Origin: Flavobacterium resistens
GTDB lineage: Bacteria > Bacteroidota > Bacteroidia > Flavobacteriales > Flavobacteriaceae
Assembly: GCF_900182645.1 (NCBI RefSeq)
Contig: NZ_FXTA01000002.1
Location: forward strand, 558,001-622,000
Direction of reading: 5' to 3'
Length of the DNA: 64,000 bases
The translations under genes and the position numbers were made by a program. Numbering within the stretch: position 1 is the first letter of the stretch; each line of letters opens with the position of its first letter. Below are positions 1 through 9,197 of this stretch, piece after piece. The notes under the pieces are model-generated. The model ran no database searches. It was not told the origin of the DNA and saw only the letters and a list, made by a program, of their open reading frames with translations.

Positions 1-1422
1 AATATAAATAGTCGCAAAATCTTTGTTTTTTGTAATGATACTAACAATTCCGTTGAATATTTTAGGACCATAACAATAAGGTCTGTCAACAACGCTAATG
101 CTTTCAATTTGAAAAGCATTGTAATTAAGTAATGCATTTATATTCTGAATTTGCAATCCATCAACCAAAACGAGACACGGTTCAGGCGATTGTGTTATAT
201 TGTATTTGATATCTCTTAAATATAGTGAAGGAACTTGATTGTAATCTTTAAAATTAAGTTCGGTAACAATTTCTACTATGGTTTCTTTAAATGTTCTAAA
301 TCTTTCGAAATCATCTAGATTGTATTTTTTTTCTGTAGGTTGAAAAAAGAAGTCGGTATTGCTGGTTTCAATCAGGCTATCTTTTTTTTGCGAAAAATAA
401 ACGTTTTCTACCTGCGATGCCAATGAGCGTTCTTGAATCGCTTTTAAATTTCTACTAGAAATAGATGTCTTGTTGGAGAAAATTAAATTTGATAAATCCG
501 GACTTGGCGTTTTGTCTATTGTAATACTGTAATTTTCTCTGTCAGATTCTGATAATTGAACATAACAGTCTGATGTATTGGTTTGTTTGTCTATCAAAAA
601 AATAAATTTTCCGTTGCTATTTGTTTTGGTCGTTTTGAAAATGAAATTTTTTCCCGGAATAGAAAGTGTAACTATTTTGGCGTTTAAATCAGAATTTGCA
701 ACTTTCGGTGTTATAAAGCCAGTTATGATTTCACCTCTTGTTTCTGGAAGAACCGTTATATTTTCTTTTAAATTTATATTAGCATTGATAGTTTCATTAT
801 TTGGGTATTCAGGTATAAAATCTATTTTTCTGATATTTAAAAAGTAATTTCCTCTATCCAATGTTTTTGGAAGTAAAAGTGTCGCTTTTTCCCTCTTCAA
901 ATATTTTCCCTTGTCAAGGTTTAAGGGAATGTTTTCAGATGTGTTTTCTGTTTCATTTTTATAAGCCTCAGATTTTTTAGAAGTACTATCAATAACCATA
1001 TTGATATGTTCTTGAAATGGATTTACGATGGTAAGGTCTTTTTCAAAAAAGTTATTTTGATTGTTGTTTAACATCCAATTCGTATAAGCAATAAGTTTAT
1101 AATTTCCTGTTGTTAATGTTGTTGGAATAAAATAATCTCCAGATCCTATTCCGTTTTTTAAACTAACTTTAGTTTTATACACACTTTCTTTACGATCGTT
1201 AATTACTTCTAAATAGGCAACCTCACTGATATCTGAAAATACAGTGTTTTTGTTTAAACAGTATAATTGATAGTATAGCGTTTCGCCAGTTAATACCACC
1301 GAGGTATTGGTTTTGACTAATACTGATTCTGTACCAAAAGCAGTATTATTTTGAGCGGTACTTTTATAAGTGAAATTTACTAATAACAGTAAAAAAGCTA
1401 ATTTTATGTTTAATTTTCCCAA
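1..1422 (-). CDS. Large secreted surface protein, 3' part cut off by the window edge
   Basis: An open frame of 474 codons runs off the left edge of the window. The proposed start is the TTG at 1422, which gives a clear signal peptide (MGKLNIKLAFLLLLVNF, then cleavage near STAQ) and overlaps the stop of the upstream DUF4249 gene by 13 bases. The N-terminal half looks like the beta-sandwich (MG2-like) domains found in large Bacteroidota surface proteins. Near residues 430-470 it resembles a TonB plug, with LVLVDG followed by IESISVV and IFNGIVSIIT. It lies last in an operon with a TonB receptor and a DUF4249 lipoprotein, so a role in the same outer-membrane uptake or surface assembly is likely. 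The family assignment is inference; the reading frame and signal peptide are seen directly. No ATG alternative exists near the start. Confidence 0.7.
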   Translation of the reverse strand, partial: MGKLNIKLAFLLLLVNFTYKSTAQNNTAFGTESVLVKTNTSVVLTGETLYYQLYCLNKNTVFSDISEVAYLEVINDRKESVYKTKVSLKNGIGSGDYFIPTTLTTGNYKLIAYTNWMLNNNQNNFFEKDLTIVNPFQEHINMVIDSTSKKSEAYKNETENTSENIPLNLDKGKYLKREKATLLLPKTLDRGNYFLNIRKIDFIPEYPNNETINANINLKENITVLPETRGEIITGFITPKVANSDLNAKIVTLSIPGKNFIFKTTKTNSNGKFIFLIDKQTNTSDCYVQLSESDRENYSITIDKTPSPDLSNLIFSNKTSISSRNLKAIQERSLASQVENVYFSQKKDSLIETSNTDFFFQPTEKKYNLDDFERFRTFKETIVEIVTELNFKDYNQVPSLYLRDIKYNITQSPEPCLVLVDGLQIQNINALLNYNAFQIESISVVDRPYCYGPKIFNGIVSIITKNKDFATIYI

Positions 1423-2582
1423 AATGAAGGTATTACGTTAGAAGAAAATGATGTACAATCTCCGCATTCTTTTTCAACCATATAGAATCCAGAAGGAATC
1501 ATTCCTGGACCATCTCCAATAAAATCATGTGTTTTAATTAAGTCATAATCATTTTGTTCGATTTCATTAAAATAGTAGAGTCTGGCATTGCAAGTTGTAA
1601 AATACTCGGTTGGTTTTTCAGAAGGAAAAAAATCTTTGAAACTAAAAAAGATTCTTTTTTTGGCAACCGATGCAACTTCAAAATAACCAACAACTTTTTC
1701 ATTTGAATCTGATGTTGACTTTATGTTCCCTACTACATATCCAGGCTGATTTGGAGATAATAATTCTCCTGAATCAAACATTTTTTTGGATGTATAATAA
1801 TAATCATAAGCAGCTTGACTTTGAGTGTATTGAGAAACCATTATGCTGTAGCGATTTGTTAGCATGTAATCTGTATCGGCGATAAAACGAATAGGATATT
1901 TTACACGGTCTTCAGTCAAAGCGGTCGTATTGGTTTGTCTAATTCCCGTGGAGTGTTTTGTAGTGAAACAAGTCTGAATGTTAGGTGGTGCAGGAACTTT
2001 TACGTAGCTATAGTAACCGTTTTGCTTTACTAAATTAATACGTGTTTCAATAGGATGCGGCGTTATTATTTTATAGGTTTCTTCATATTCATAACGATAA
2101 TATTTGGATGTATTTGTTGGGTCGAAACTTTTAACACTTACCTGAATGCCTCTAACGCCATTTTTATCTTCAACTGTTGTTTCTAGATCAATCGTGTTTT
2201 GTGTAGTTAAAACTTGTGGTGAAGAAACATATGATTTTCCTGATTTGGTTGTTATTTTTAATTGATAATTTTTATTTGGTTCTACTTTAAATTCAATTAC
2301 AGAAATATATTTTCCATCTTTTTCGTTAAAATGAAAAACATTTTTATCACTATCAACAACAGTAACATCAGCTCCAGATTCTGGAATTTTTACGGTGTCA
2401 TTTAGAACTCTTGTTCTCGCGATATTTATTTCCTGATATTTTAATTCATTTGTTAGTGTGGCTTCAACAGTGATTGCATCTTCAAAATCTTGATTTTGAT
2501 ATATATATTGTTCCGTGCAACTTGTCAAAACAGCAAATGCAAAAAGAGCCAATGTCGATTTTTTGATTCTTGATAAATTCAT
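1410..2582 (-). CDS. DUF4249 family outer-membrane lipoprotein
   Basis: 390 residues starting with a lipoprotein signal peptide (charged MNLSRIKK, hydrophobic stretch, lipobox LTSC with Cys22 as the lipidated residue). The rest is beta-rich and matches what I know of DUF4249 proteins, which in Bacteroidota sit next to TonB-dependent receptors with an STN domain. It follows the receptor gene by only 18 bases and overlaps the next surface-protein gene by 13 bases, so the three are very likely co-transcribed. A role as the surface-exposed partner of the receptor is inferred from context; substrate unknown. Confidence 0.85.
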   Translation of the reverse strand: MNLSRIKKSTLALFAFAVLTSCTEQYIYQNQDFEDAITVEATLTNELKYQEINIARTRVLNDTVKIPESGADVTVVDSDKNVFHFNEKDGKYISVIEFKVEPNKNYQLKITTKSGKSYVSSPQVLTTQNTIDLETTVEDKNGVRGIQVSVKSFDPTNTSKYYRYEYEETYKIITPHPIETRINLVKQNGYYSYVKVPAPPNIQTCFTTKHSTGIRQTNTTALTEDRVKYPIRFIADTDYMLTNRYSIMVSQYTQSQAAYDYYYTSKKMFDSGELLSPNQPGYVVGNIKSTSDSNEKVVGYFEVASVAKKRIFFSFKDFFPSEKPTEYFTTCNARLYYFNEIEQNDYDLIKTHDFIGDGPGMIPSGFYMVEKECGDCTSFSSNVIPSFWEN

Positions 2583-2600
2583 ATTGATGTGATAAATGAA

Positions 2601-5363
2601 TTAAAATTTAATGTTGTACGTTATCGTTGGAATTGGAACAGAAAAAATCGATGTTTTATAAGCTTTGATTTTTTTATCTTCAGTAACAAAATAAACATTA
2701 TAAGGATTATTTCTTCCAAGGACATTGTAGACAGAAAGATTCCAGAAACTATGAGCGAGCTTTTTTACTTTATGATTTCCTTCAAAATTAAGACCAATAT
2801 CCAATCTGTAATAATCTGGAATTCTATATTGATTGCGATTACTATATAAGGTAACATTCTCTCCGGCAAAATCATACGACCCAATTGGAAAGGTCACAGG
2901 TCTGCCGGTTTGGTAAACAAAATTAGTTGATAAACTATATCTCTTTGTAAATTTATAATTTAAAATGGCGCTAAAATCATGCGGTTTGTCATAATTCGTT
3001 GAGAAATATTGGCCGTTATTTATTTTTTCAGAGTCAAATCGGCTGTCCAATTTTATTAATGCTCTCGAATAGGTATAGCTTAGCCAGCCATTAAAATTGC
3101 CTTTTTCTTTTTTGATCAGAAATTCAACTCCGTAAGCTTTTCCTTCTCCTTGAAGAAGTTCAGTTTCTATGTTTTCGTTCAAAAATAATTCGGCACCAAC
3201 TTTATAATCCAGAATATTTTTTGAACGTTTATAATAACCTTCGACACTCAGTTCTAATGATTTTTCAATTATATTTTTGAAAAGCCCTAACGAAAATTGA
3301 TTAGACGATTGTGGTTGGGTATTTAAATCTGAAAGCTTCCAAACATCCATTGGAGATTGAGTCGTATTGGTCGACAGCAAATGCATGTATTGATAGGTTC
3401 TGTCAAAACTTGCTTTTACAGATAAATCTGGAAGTATAAAATAACGAGCAGAAATTCTAGGTTCAAAACCTCCATACGTTTTTATAGATTCATTATTTGA
3501 ATAAGTTTTAGTATCAATAACAGTTCTTTCAGATTTAGGAAGATCATCCTGATAAATGTTCTGAGTCGCAGGACCAAGTGCAGAATAAAAAGAATAACGC
3601 AAACCTAAATTGATTAAAAGTTGGTCATTGACCTTGTAATTTTCGGTAAAAAACAAAGCCGATTCTAAAGCTTTTTCCTTTTCCAAAGTTTTGTTTTTAA
3701 TTTGAGAATCACTGCTTGTTGGTTCTAGAAAACCAGGATTAACATTGTAAATTTTACTGCTGATGCCATAATTAAATAAATGCTTTTCATTCAGAATGTA
3801 CTTCATTTTAAAAACAAACTGAGTTTCATTGATTTTATAGCCGTAATCGAATGATTTTTGAGGTTGTGAATCGTAATCGATGTTGAATTTATATTGACTA
3901 TTAGTAATAATTAAGGAAGATTTGTTTTTTGCATTAAAATCATGATCCCATTTTACTGTTGCTAATAAATTACTGTATTTGTAAATAGAGTCGGAATTGA
4001 TGCTGTATTTGTCATGGCTATAGTATAAAGAGGTTTCCAGATCATCTTTTTTTGTGATTTTATGATTGTATTTCAAAAGCAAATCATAAAAAGAAGCTTG
4101 GCTATTATCAAGTTCAGGATCTTTAATAGCTTTCAGAATCCAATCAGAATAACTTGCTCTACCGCCAAATAACAAGCTTGATTTTCCTTTTACTATCGGA
4201 ATTTCGAGCGTAACATTGCTCATTACCGGACCAATTCCTGCTTCACCAGAAACTTTTTCGGTATTTCCATTTTTAGATTTAATGTCAAAAACCGAAGAAA
4301 GACGCCCTCCAAACTCTGCAGGAATGCTTCCTTTGTATATATCAGCCGATTTTGTTGTAAATGGATTTACGGAAGAAAAGAAACCTAAAAAGTGAGATGG
4401 ATTGTATAAAGAAGCATTGTCTAGTAAAAACAAGTTTTGATCGTCTTTTCCTCCACGAACATTAAAGCCCGCAGAGCCTTCTCCTGCTGTTTTTATACCT
4501 GGCAGAGTTGTAGCAACTTTAAAAATGTCTCTTTCGCCTAAAATTAAAGGTACGTTTTTGATGTTTTCGATATTAATACTTGTAAGGCCTGCAACTGCTG
4601 AGGTTGTATTTTTTGTTCTTTTATTTTCGATAACAACTTCTTTCAGGGCATTTACATTTTCATCTAAATTAAAATCTACTTTTCCATTACTGTAAAGCAC
4701 AATTTTTTTAGTCTTTGATCCATGCTTGATAGATTGAGTTTCGATTATATTAATACCAGCAGGAACTCTAAAGCTGTAATAACCACTTTCATCACTTGTT
4801 GTACTTATATCTTTGTCTTTTACTTTAACAGTAATATTATATTCTGGTTTTCCTGAAATTCTGTCTCTAATATATCCAGAGAGGGTATAAGACTGAGATG
4901 CGTTTATTAGAGATTGTTTTCCGAGGGAAATAATGGAATCTGAATCTTTCTTAGAATCATTCAGATATTGCTTATTGTAAATTGGAACTATTTGTGAATT
5001 TGGAATTTTATTGACGTTTATGTTATCAGCATTTTTAAAATAATCCTCCGTTATAGCGTTTGATATTAAAAGGCCATTGCTCAAAATAATATTGTTTCCG
5101 TCAATAATGTAATTTATAGTAGTGTTATTAAAAATTGCATCTAAAATTACAGAAATAGAGGTATTGCTAAATTCTCCTGAAATAAGTTGAGTATCAGATA
5201 GCCATTGGTCATCAAAATAGAAATGAAAAGAAGTGTTTTTCTCGACTAATTCAATGGCTTTTTTTCGAGTTACATTCGAATATTGTATAGAAATGTTTTT
5301 TTCTTGCGAAAAGAGAACGATTGGCAGTAAGAAAAATAAATAGAAGATAAAGTGATTTTTCAT
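2601..5363 (-). CDS. TonB-dependent receptor with STN and carboxypeptidase-like N-terminal domains
   Basis: 920 residues. Signal peptide (residues 1-20, ending FSQ), then an STN (secretin/TonB N-terminal) domain at about 22-95, a carboxypeptidase regulatory-like beta-sandwich at about 155-235 (YTLSGYIRDRISGKPEYN), a plug domain at about 250-370 (IPLILGERDIFK, GFNVRGGKDDQNLFLLDN, SADIYKGSIPAEFGGRLSS) and a C-terminal beta-barrel ending in aromatic TITYNIKF. The plug retains the usual ligand-gating form. STN-bearing receptors can take part in transcriptional signalling through anti-sigma factors, but no FecR/sigma gene is visible nearby. The gene sits between a hypothetical secreted protein (upstream) and a DUF4249 lipoprotein. 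Substrate cannot be deduced. Confidence 0.93.
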   Translation of the reverse strand: MKNHFIFYLFFLLPIVLFSQEKNISIQYSNVTRKKAIELVEKNTSFHFYFDDQWLSDTQLISGEFSNTSISVILDAIFNNTTINYIIDGNNIILSNGLLISNAITEDYFKNADNINVNKIPNSQIVPIYNKQYLNDSKKDSDSIISLGKQSLINASQSYTLSGYIRDRISGKPEYNITVKVKDKDISTTSDESGYYSFRVPAGINIIETQSIKHGSKTKKIVLYSNGKVDFNLDENVNALKEVVIENKRTKNTTSAVAGLTSINIENIKNVPLILGERDIFKVATTLPGIKTAGEGSAGFNVRGGKDDQNLFLLDNASLYNPSHFLGFFSSVNPFTTKSADIYKGSIPAEFGGRLSSVFDIKSKNGNTEKVSGEAGIGPVMSNVTLEIPIVKGKSSLLFGGRASYSDWILKAIKDPELDNSQASFYDLLLKYNHKITKKDDLETSLYYSHDKYSINSDSIYKYSNLLATVKWDHDFNAKNKSSLIITNSQYKFNIDYDSQPQKSFDYGYKINETQFVFKMKYILNEKHLFNYGISSKIYNVNPGFLEPTSSDSQIKNKTLEKEKALESALFFTENYKVNDQLLINLGLRYSFYSALGPATQNIYQDDLPKSERTVIDTKTYSNNESIKTYGGFEPRISARYFILPDLSVKASFDRTYQYMHLLSTNTTQSPMDVWKLSDLNTQPQSSNQFSLGLFKNIIEKSLELSVEGYYKRSKNILDYKVGAELFLNENIETELLQGEGKAYGVEFLIKKEKGNFNGWLSYTYSRALIKLDSRFDSEKINNGQYFSTNYDKPHDFSAILNYKFTKRYSLSTNFVYQTGRPVTFPIGSYDFAGENVTLYSNRNQYRIPDYYRLDIGLNFEGNHKVKKLAHSFWNLSVYNVLGRNNPYNVYFVTEDKKIKAYKTSIFSVPIPTITYNIKF

Positions 5364-5382
5364 TTAGATTTTGGAATAGAGC

Positions 5383-6096
5383 TTATAAATTGTTATCAAT
5401 AAATTTTATTAAATCTGCTTTGAACTGGTACGGATTTGTCTCTTCCAGAATTTTATTTTTTTTGTAAAAATCTTTTATTTCTTTTTTTAGTTGAGGAAAT
5501 GTTGTGAGGATTTCTTTTTGCGTATTGACAGCTGTAAATTTTGAATTATAAAGAAGTTGGTAATCAATATACTCTTTGAATTCTGTGTATAAAGTAGTTT
5601 CAATAATGGTTTCTTTAGCAGTTTTAAAGTGCTTAATATATAAGGAGATATTTTTTCCTAAATATTTTTCTTCAAAAAAGCCTGTGATGGGTTTCGGATA
5701 TTTATACTTATTGTCAATATTGACAAATCTCTTATCGTCAATTATAAAGTAATCGGTCTTTTCATTTATGAGCGTTATCCCGAATGAGTTGTTGTTTTCA
5801 AATGATTTAACAAGTTGATCTTTGTAAATGTCATACTTTATCAAGATGTTTTCATATAATTGATTATCATAAAAAACAGATCCTTTAACGAAGTTTTTAT
5901 TTAAATAATTCGTGTTGCCATTTTTTAAATTATATGGATCAACATGAATTTTGCCGTTATTGATGTTTGAAATTTCTTCACCAACTATTTTGTCAAAATA
6001 ATTGGAGACTTCTTTTTTTTCATTAGTTTGAGAAAAACAGTTGATTGAAAGTAATAGTAGGATGAAAATTACTGTTGAGTAATTTGTGATTTTCAA
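5383..6096 (-). CDS. Hypothetical secreted protein, first gene of the TonB receptor operon
   Basis: I do not recognise the family. The frame extends upstream to 6189 (TTG) or 6186 (ATG), but those starts put 30 extra residues before a textbook signal peptide. The TTG at 6096 gives MKITNYSTVIFILLLL then NCFSQ, so I prefer it (237 residues). The mature part is Lys/Asn-rich with no obvious motif and ends about 20 bases before the TonB receptor start. The tight spacing suggests it belongs to the same operon and is exported to the periplasm or outer membrane. Start choice is uncertain. Confidence 0.65.
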   Translation of the reverse strand: MKITNYSTVIFILLLLSINCFSQTNEKKEVSNYFDKIVGEEISNINNGKIHVDPYNLKNGNTNYLNKNFVKGSVFYDNQLYENILIKYDIYKDQLVKSFENNNSFGITLINEKTDYFIIDDKRFVNIDNKYKYPKPITGFFEEKYLGKNISLYIKHFKTAKETIIETTLYTEFKEYIDYQLLYNSKFTAVNTQKEILTTFPQLKKEIKDFYKKNKILEETNPYQFKADLIKFIDNNL

Positions 6097-6257
6097 TGGT
6101 AGGCTTTTGCAATATTGTTCAAATTTAAAAGAAACAATAATAAATAATATTGTTTTAATTCTTGACCTTGCAATATCCTTTCTCATCAATATTTTAGTTT
6201 TGTGTAGTTATTTTCTATATAAAACTATGTTAATAGCGTTCTTTTTAAAAATAAATT

Positions 6258-6289
6258 AAACCAACAACGTTGTTTTTTAAACCAACAAC
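6258..6289 (-). promoter_or_regulatory. Direct repeats AAACCAACAAC, possible operator
   Basis: Two perfect copies of an 11-mer start 21 bases apart, about two helical turns, upstream of the minus-strand TonB receptor operon. The first copy runs into a palindrome AACAACGTTGTT. Spacing and position fit a dimeric regulator site, but no regulator gene is near, so the role is inference. Confidence 0.35.
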
Positions 6290-6380
6290 ATTAATTAATC
6301 TATAATGTGTTTTCTGAAAACGTTGTAGTTTAGTATTTTAACTATATTGTTTTAGGTTGGAGAGTAGATGTAAAAACTGA

Positions 6381-6415
6381 AAAACCCCGTTTCATGATTA
6401 TGAAACGGGGTTTTT
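6381..6415 (-). terminator. Rho-independent terminator of pnp (bidirectional in form)
   Basis: Stem AAAACCCCGTTTCAT paired with ATGAAACGGGGTTTT around a short loop, with a T-run on either strand. It lies 35 bases past the pnp stop codon. Confidence 0.9.
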
Positions 6416-6449
6416 GCTATGAATAAACCTTTAGTAAACTAAGATCTGA

Positions 6450-8585
6450 TTACTCTTTTTTCTCCTCACGTGGAGGTCTTGGAACAAGTGCTTTTTTAGA
6501 CACTTTTTCTTTTTTAGTTTTTGGGTCAACTCCTAAGTATTTCACTTGGAAAATATCTCCCATTTTAACTACATCAGCAACGTTTTCAGTACGTTCCCAA
6601 GCTAGTTCAGATACGTGAAGCAATACTTCATTTCCTGGTGCAGCAGTATATTCTACTACAGCTCCAAAATCAAGCATTTTAATTACTTTAACTTCATAAG
6701 CTTCTCCCATTTGTGGTTTGAAAGTAATAGAAGCAATTTTTGCTAATACCGCTTCAATTCCAGCAGGATCTGTACCTAAAATTTCGATAACACCTTGTTC
6801 GTCAACTTCGTTGATAACAATAGTTGTTCCTGTAGCTTTTTGTAATTCCTGAATTACTTTTCCACCAGGTCCAATTAATGCTCCAATAAAGTTTCCAGGA
6901 ATAGTTCTTGTGATGATTTTTGGCGCATGAGCTTTTACATCAGCTCTTGGAGCAGCGATTGTCTCAGTTAATTTTCCTAAAATGTGTAAACGTCCATCAC
7001 GAGCCTGAGCTAAAGCTTGCTCCATAATGTCATAACGTAAACCATCAATTTTGATGTCCATTTGACAAGCAGTGATACCGTCAGCAGTTCCAGTTACTTT
7101 AAAGTCCATATCTCCTAAGTGATCCTCATCACCTAAAATATCTGACAATACAGCAAATTTCTCACCGTCAGTAATCAATCCCATAGCAATTCCAGAAACT
7201 GGTTTTACCATTTGAACTCCAGCGTCCATCAATGCCATTGTTCCAGCACAAACTGTTGCCATAGAAGAAGAACCGTTAGATTCTAAAACCTCAGAAACAA
7301 CACGAATTGTATAAGGACAATCAGCAGGAATCATATTTTTTAATGCTCTTTGAGCCAAGTTACCGTGACCAACTTCTCTTCTTGAAGTTCCTCTTAGTGG
7401 CTTTGCTTCACCAGTAGAGAAAGGAGGGAAGTTATAGTGTAAGTAGAATTTCTCTTCACCTTGCTCGCTAGGCGAGTCGATTTGGTTTGCTTCTCTAGAA
7501 GTCCCTAAAGTTACAGTTGCCAAAGCCTGGGTTTCTCCACGTGTAAATAAAGAAGAACCGTGAACTCTTGGTAAATAATCAGTTTCACACCAGATTGGTC
7601 TGATGTCTGTAGTTTTTCTACCATCTAAACGAACACCTAATTCTAATACTACATTACGAACAGCTTCTTTGTTTGTTTTGTAGAAATATTTAGAAACTAA
7701 ATCACCATCAGCAGCTAATTCCTCTTCAGTAAATAAAGCTTTTACTTCTTCTTTTACTTCAGCAAATGCAGCACCTCTTTCGTGTTTAGCTGAACCTACT
7801 TTTGCAATAGCATAGATTTTGTCATATGCTGCAGCTTTTACTTTTTTGTAAATTTCTTCGTTTTCTTTCTCACCTTCGTAAGTACGAATTTCTTTTTTAC
7901 CAAAAGCAGCTTGTAAACGGTATTGAGCTTCAATTTGAACTTTGATAGCTTCGTGAGCAAACTTAATAGCTTCGATCATTTCAGCTTCTGAAATTTCTTT
8001 CATCTCACCTTCAACCATTGCAACAGAATCCATAGAAGCTCCAATCATCATATCGATATCAGATTTTTCTAATTCTTCTCTGCTTGGATTGATCACTAAT
8101 TTTCCGTCGATACGTGCAACACGTACTTCAGAAATTAAGTTGTAAAATGGAATATCTGAAACTGCTAATGCTGCAGATGCAGCTAAACCAGCTAATGCGT
8201 CTGGCATAACTTCTTCGTCATGAGACATTAACTGAATCATAACTTGTGTTTCAGCATGGTAATCGTCTGGGAAAAGCGGACGCAATACACGGTCAACTAA
8301 TCTCATTGTTAATACTTCGCTGTCGCTTGGGCGCGCTTCTCTTTTGAAGAAACCTCCTGGAAAACGACCTGCTGCTGCGAATTTTTCGCGGTAATCTACC
8401 GTTAATGGTAAAAAATCAACGCCTGGGTTTGATGTGCGAGCTGAAACTGCTGTTGCAAGAATCATAGTGTCGCCCATTCTTACTACTACAGAACCATCAG
8501 CTTGTTTAGCTAAACGTCCTGTCTCGATTGTGATGCTTCTGCCATCACCTAAATCGATCTTTTCTACAAATAATTGTGGAATCAT
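6450..8585 (-). CDS. pnp: Polyribonucleotide nucleotidyltransferase (PNPase)
   Basis: 711 residues, full length. PNPase degrades RNA 3'-to-5' by phosphorolysis and can add tails; in many bacteria it joins the degradosome. Order of domains: first RNase PH domain (about 1-140, with [14 protein letters not shown]), helical linker (about 150-230), second catalytic RNase PH domain (about 320-540, with [10 protein letters not shown] and [20 protein letters not shown]), KH domain near 555-615 with the GxxG loop IGPGGK, and a C-terminal S1 domain near 625-695 ([23 protein letters not shown]). It lies directly downstream of rpsO, as in many bacteria, but a hairpin terminator and a peculiar leader (8609-8671) separate them, suggesting independent and perhaps autogenous control. 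Confidence 0.98.
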   Translation of the reverse strand: MIPQLFVEKIDLGDGRSITIETGRLAKQADGSVVVRMGDTMILATAVSARTSNPGVDFLPLTVDYREKFAAAGRFPGGFFKREARPSDSEVLTMRLVDRVLRPLFPDDYHAETQVMIQLMSHDEEVMPDALAGLAASAALAVSDIPFYNLISEVRVARIDGKLVINPSREELEKSDIDMMIGASMDSVAMVEGEMKEISEAEMIEAIKFAHEAIKVQIEAQYRLQAAFGKKEIRTYEGEKENEEIYKKVKAAAYDKIYAIAKVGSAKHERGAAFAEVKEEVKALFTEEELAADGDLVSKYFYKTNKEAVRNVVLELGVRLDGRKTTDIRPIWCETDYLPRVHGSSLFTRGETQALATVTLGTSREANQIDSPSEQGEEKFYLHYNFPPFSTGEAKPLRGTSRREVGHGNLAQRALKNMIPADCPYTIRVVSEVLESNGSSSMATVCAGTMALMDAGVQMVKPVSGIAMGLITDGEKFAVLSDILGDEDHLGDMDFKVTGTADGITACQMDIKIDGLRYDIMEQALAQARDGRLHILGKLTETIAAPRADVKAHAPKIITRTIPGNFIGALIGPGGKVIQELQKATGTTIVINEVDEQGVIEILGTDPAGIEAVLAKIASITFKPQMGEAYEVKVIKMLDFGAVVEYTAAPGNEVLLHVSELAWERTENVADVVKMGDIFQVKYLGVDPKTKKEKVSKKALVPRPPREEKKE

Positions 8586-8608
8586 AAATTTTTTCCTTAT
8601 TGATTATA

Positions 8609-8671
8609 CAATGGGTTTTAGTTGTGTTGTAGTTGTTGTTGTGTGTAGTTGTTGTTATCTAAAACCCAATG
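8609..8671 (-). promoter_or_regulatory. pnp leader hairpin with G-free repeated loop
   Basis: Arms 8612-8621 and 8659-8668 (TGGGTTTTAG and CTAAAACCCA) are perfect complements, extended by two more pairs after one mismatch. On the pnp mRNA strand the 37-nt loop contains no G and only two U; it holds two copies of AACAACAACTACA. It ends about 24 bases before the pnp start. In E. coli pnp is autoregulated through a leader hairpin; a similar role here is inference. Confidence 0.55.
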
Positions 8672-8718
8672 AAAAACCAAACTTTTTTTCTTGTATTATG
8701 CATGCAATGTAAAAACAA

Positions 8719-8742
8719 AAAGAGGCACTTTCGCACCTCTTT
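8719..8742 (-). terminator. Terminator between rpsO and pnp
   Basis: On the minus strand AAAGAGGTGC pairs with GTGCCTCTTT (two G-U pairs) around a GAAA tetraloop closed by C-G, followed by a T-run. It starts about 10 bases after the rpsO stop. Confidence 0.85.
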
Positions 8743-8752
8743 TCTATATTGA

Positions 8753-9019
8753 TTATTTTCTGATATTCAATACTTTGATAATCTCACGATATCTGTTAAT
8801 TTCTTTCTTTTTCAAGTAATCTAACAAAGCTCTTCTTTTACCTACTAATAGTACAAGAGAACGCTCAGTGTTGTAATCGTGACGATTTTTTTTCAAGTGT
8901 TCAGTTAAGTGAGAAATTCTGTAAGTGAACAATGCAATTTGACCTTCTGCGCTTCCAGTGTTTGTTGCACCACCGTGTTGTGCGAAAATCTCTTCTTTCT
9001 TTTCTTTAGTTAAATACAT
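8753..9019 (-). CDS. rpsO: 30S ribosomal protein S15
   Basis: 88 residues, the usual length for bS15/uS15. The family core is present: TGSAEGQIALFTYRI, LTEHLKKNRHDYNTERSL and LLVGKRRALLDYLK. S15 binds the central domain of 16S rRNA early in 30S assembly. It is preceded by a promoter -7 box at 9076-9083 and followed by a strong terminator, then pnp. No oddities. Confidence 0.98.
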   Translation of the reverse strand: MYLTKEKKEEIFAQHGGATNTGSAEGQIALFTYRISHLTEHLKKNRHDYNTERSLVLLVGKRRALLDYLKKKEINRYREIIKVLNIRK

Positions 9020-9075
9020 TCCAATATTATTTAATGATTTTTATGTATGTCTTTACAACTTTTGTAAGACGGGTG

Positions 9076-9083
9076 CAAAAATA
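9076..9083 (-). promoter_or_regulatory. Promoter -7 element (TATTTTTG) for rpsO
   Basis: Matches the Bacteroidota -7 consensus TAnnTTTG, about 57 bases before the rpsO start codon. No clear -33 TTG is visible at the standard distance, so only the -7 box is claimed. Confidence 0.55.
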
Positions 9084-9197
9084 CATCTTTTTTCCGAAAA
9101 AATAAATTTAAAACTTGAAAAATTTAAAGATTAAACAATTTAAGCTAAAAATATTTCTTTTTTAATGTTTTAAGGATTTGGTTTTTGCTAAAAAGTG

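Larger units (their letters stand above)
6097..6449. other. Intergenic region between pnp and the TonB receptor operon
   Basis: About 350 bases without a convincing gene. It contains the likely promoter side of the minus-strand receptor operon, two 11-base direct repeats (AAACCAACAAC at 6258-6268 and 6279-6289, exactly 21 bases apart), the motif AACGTTGT at 6266-6273 and 6319-6326, and the pnp terminator hairpin at 6381-6415. Confidence 0.6.

Noticed and set aside
578-847. 89-codon plus-strand frame
   Set aside because: Lies fully inside the minus-strand surface-protein gene, which has a signal peptide and coherent coding sequence.
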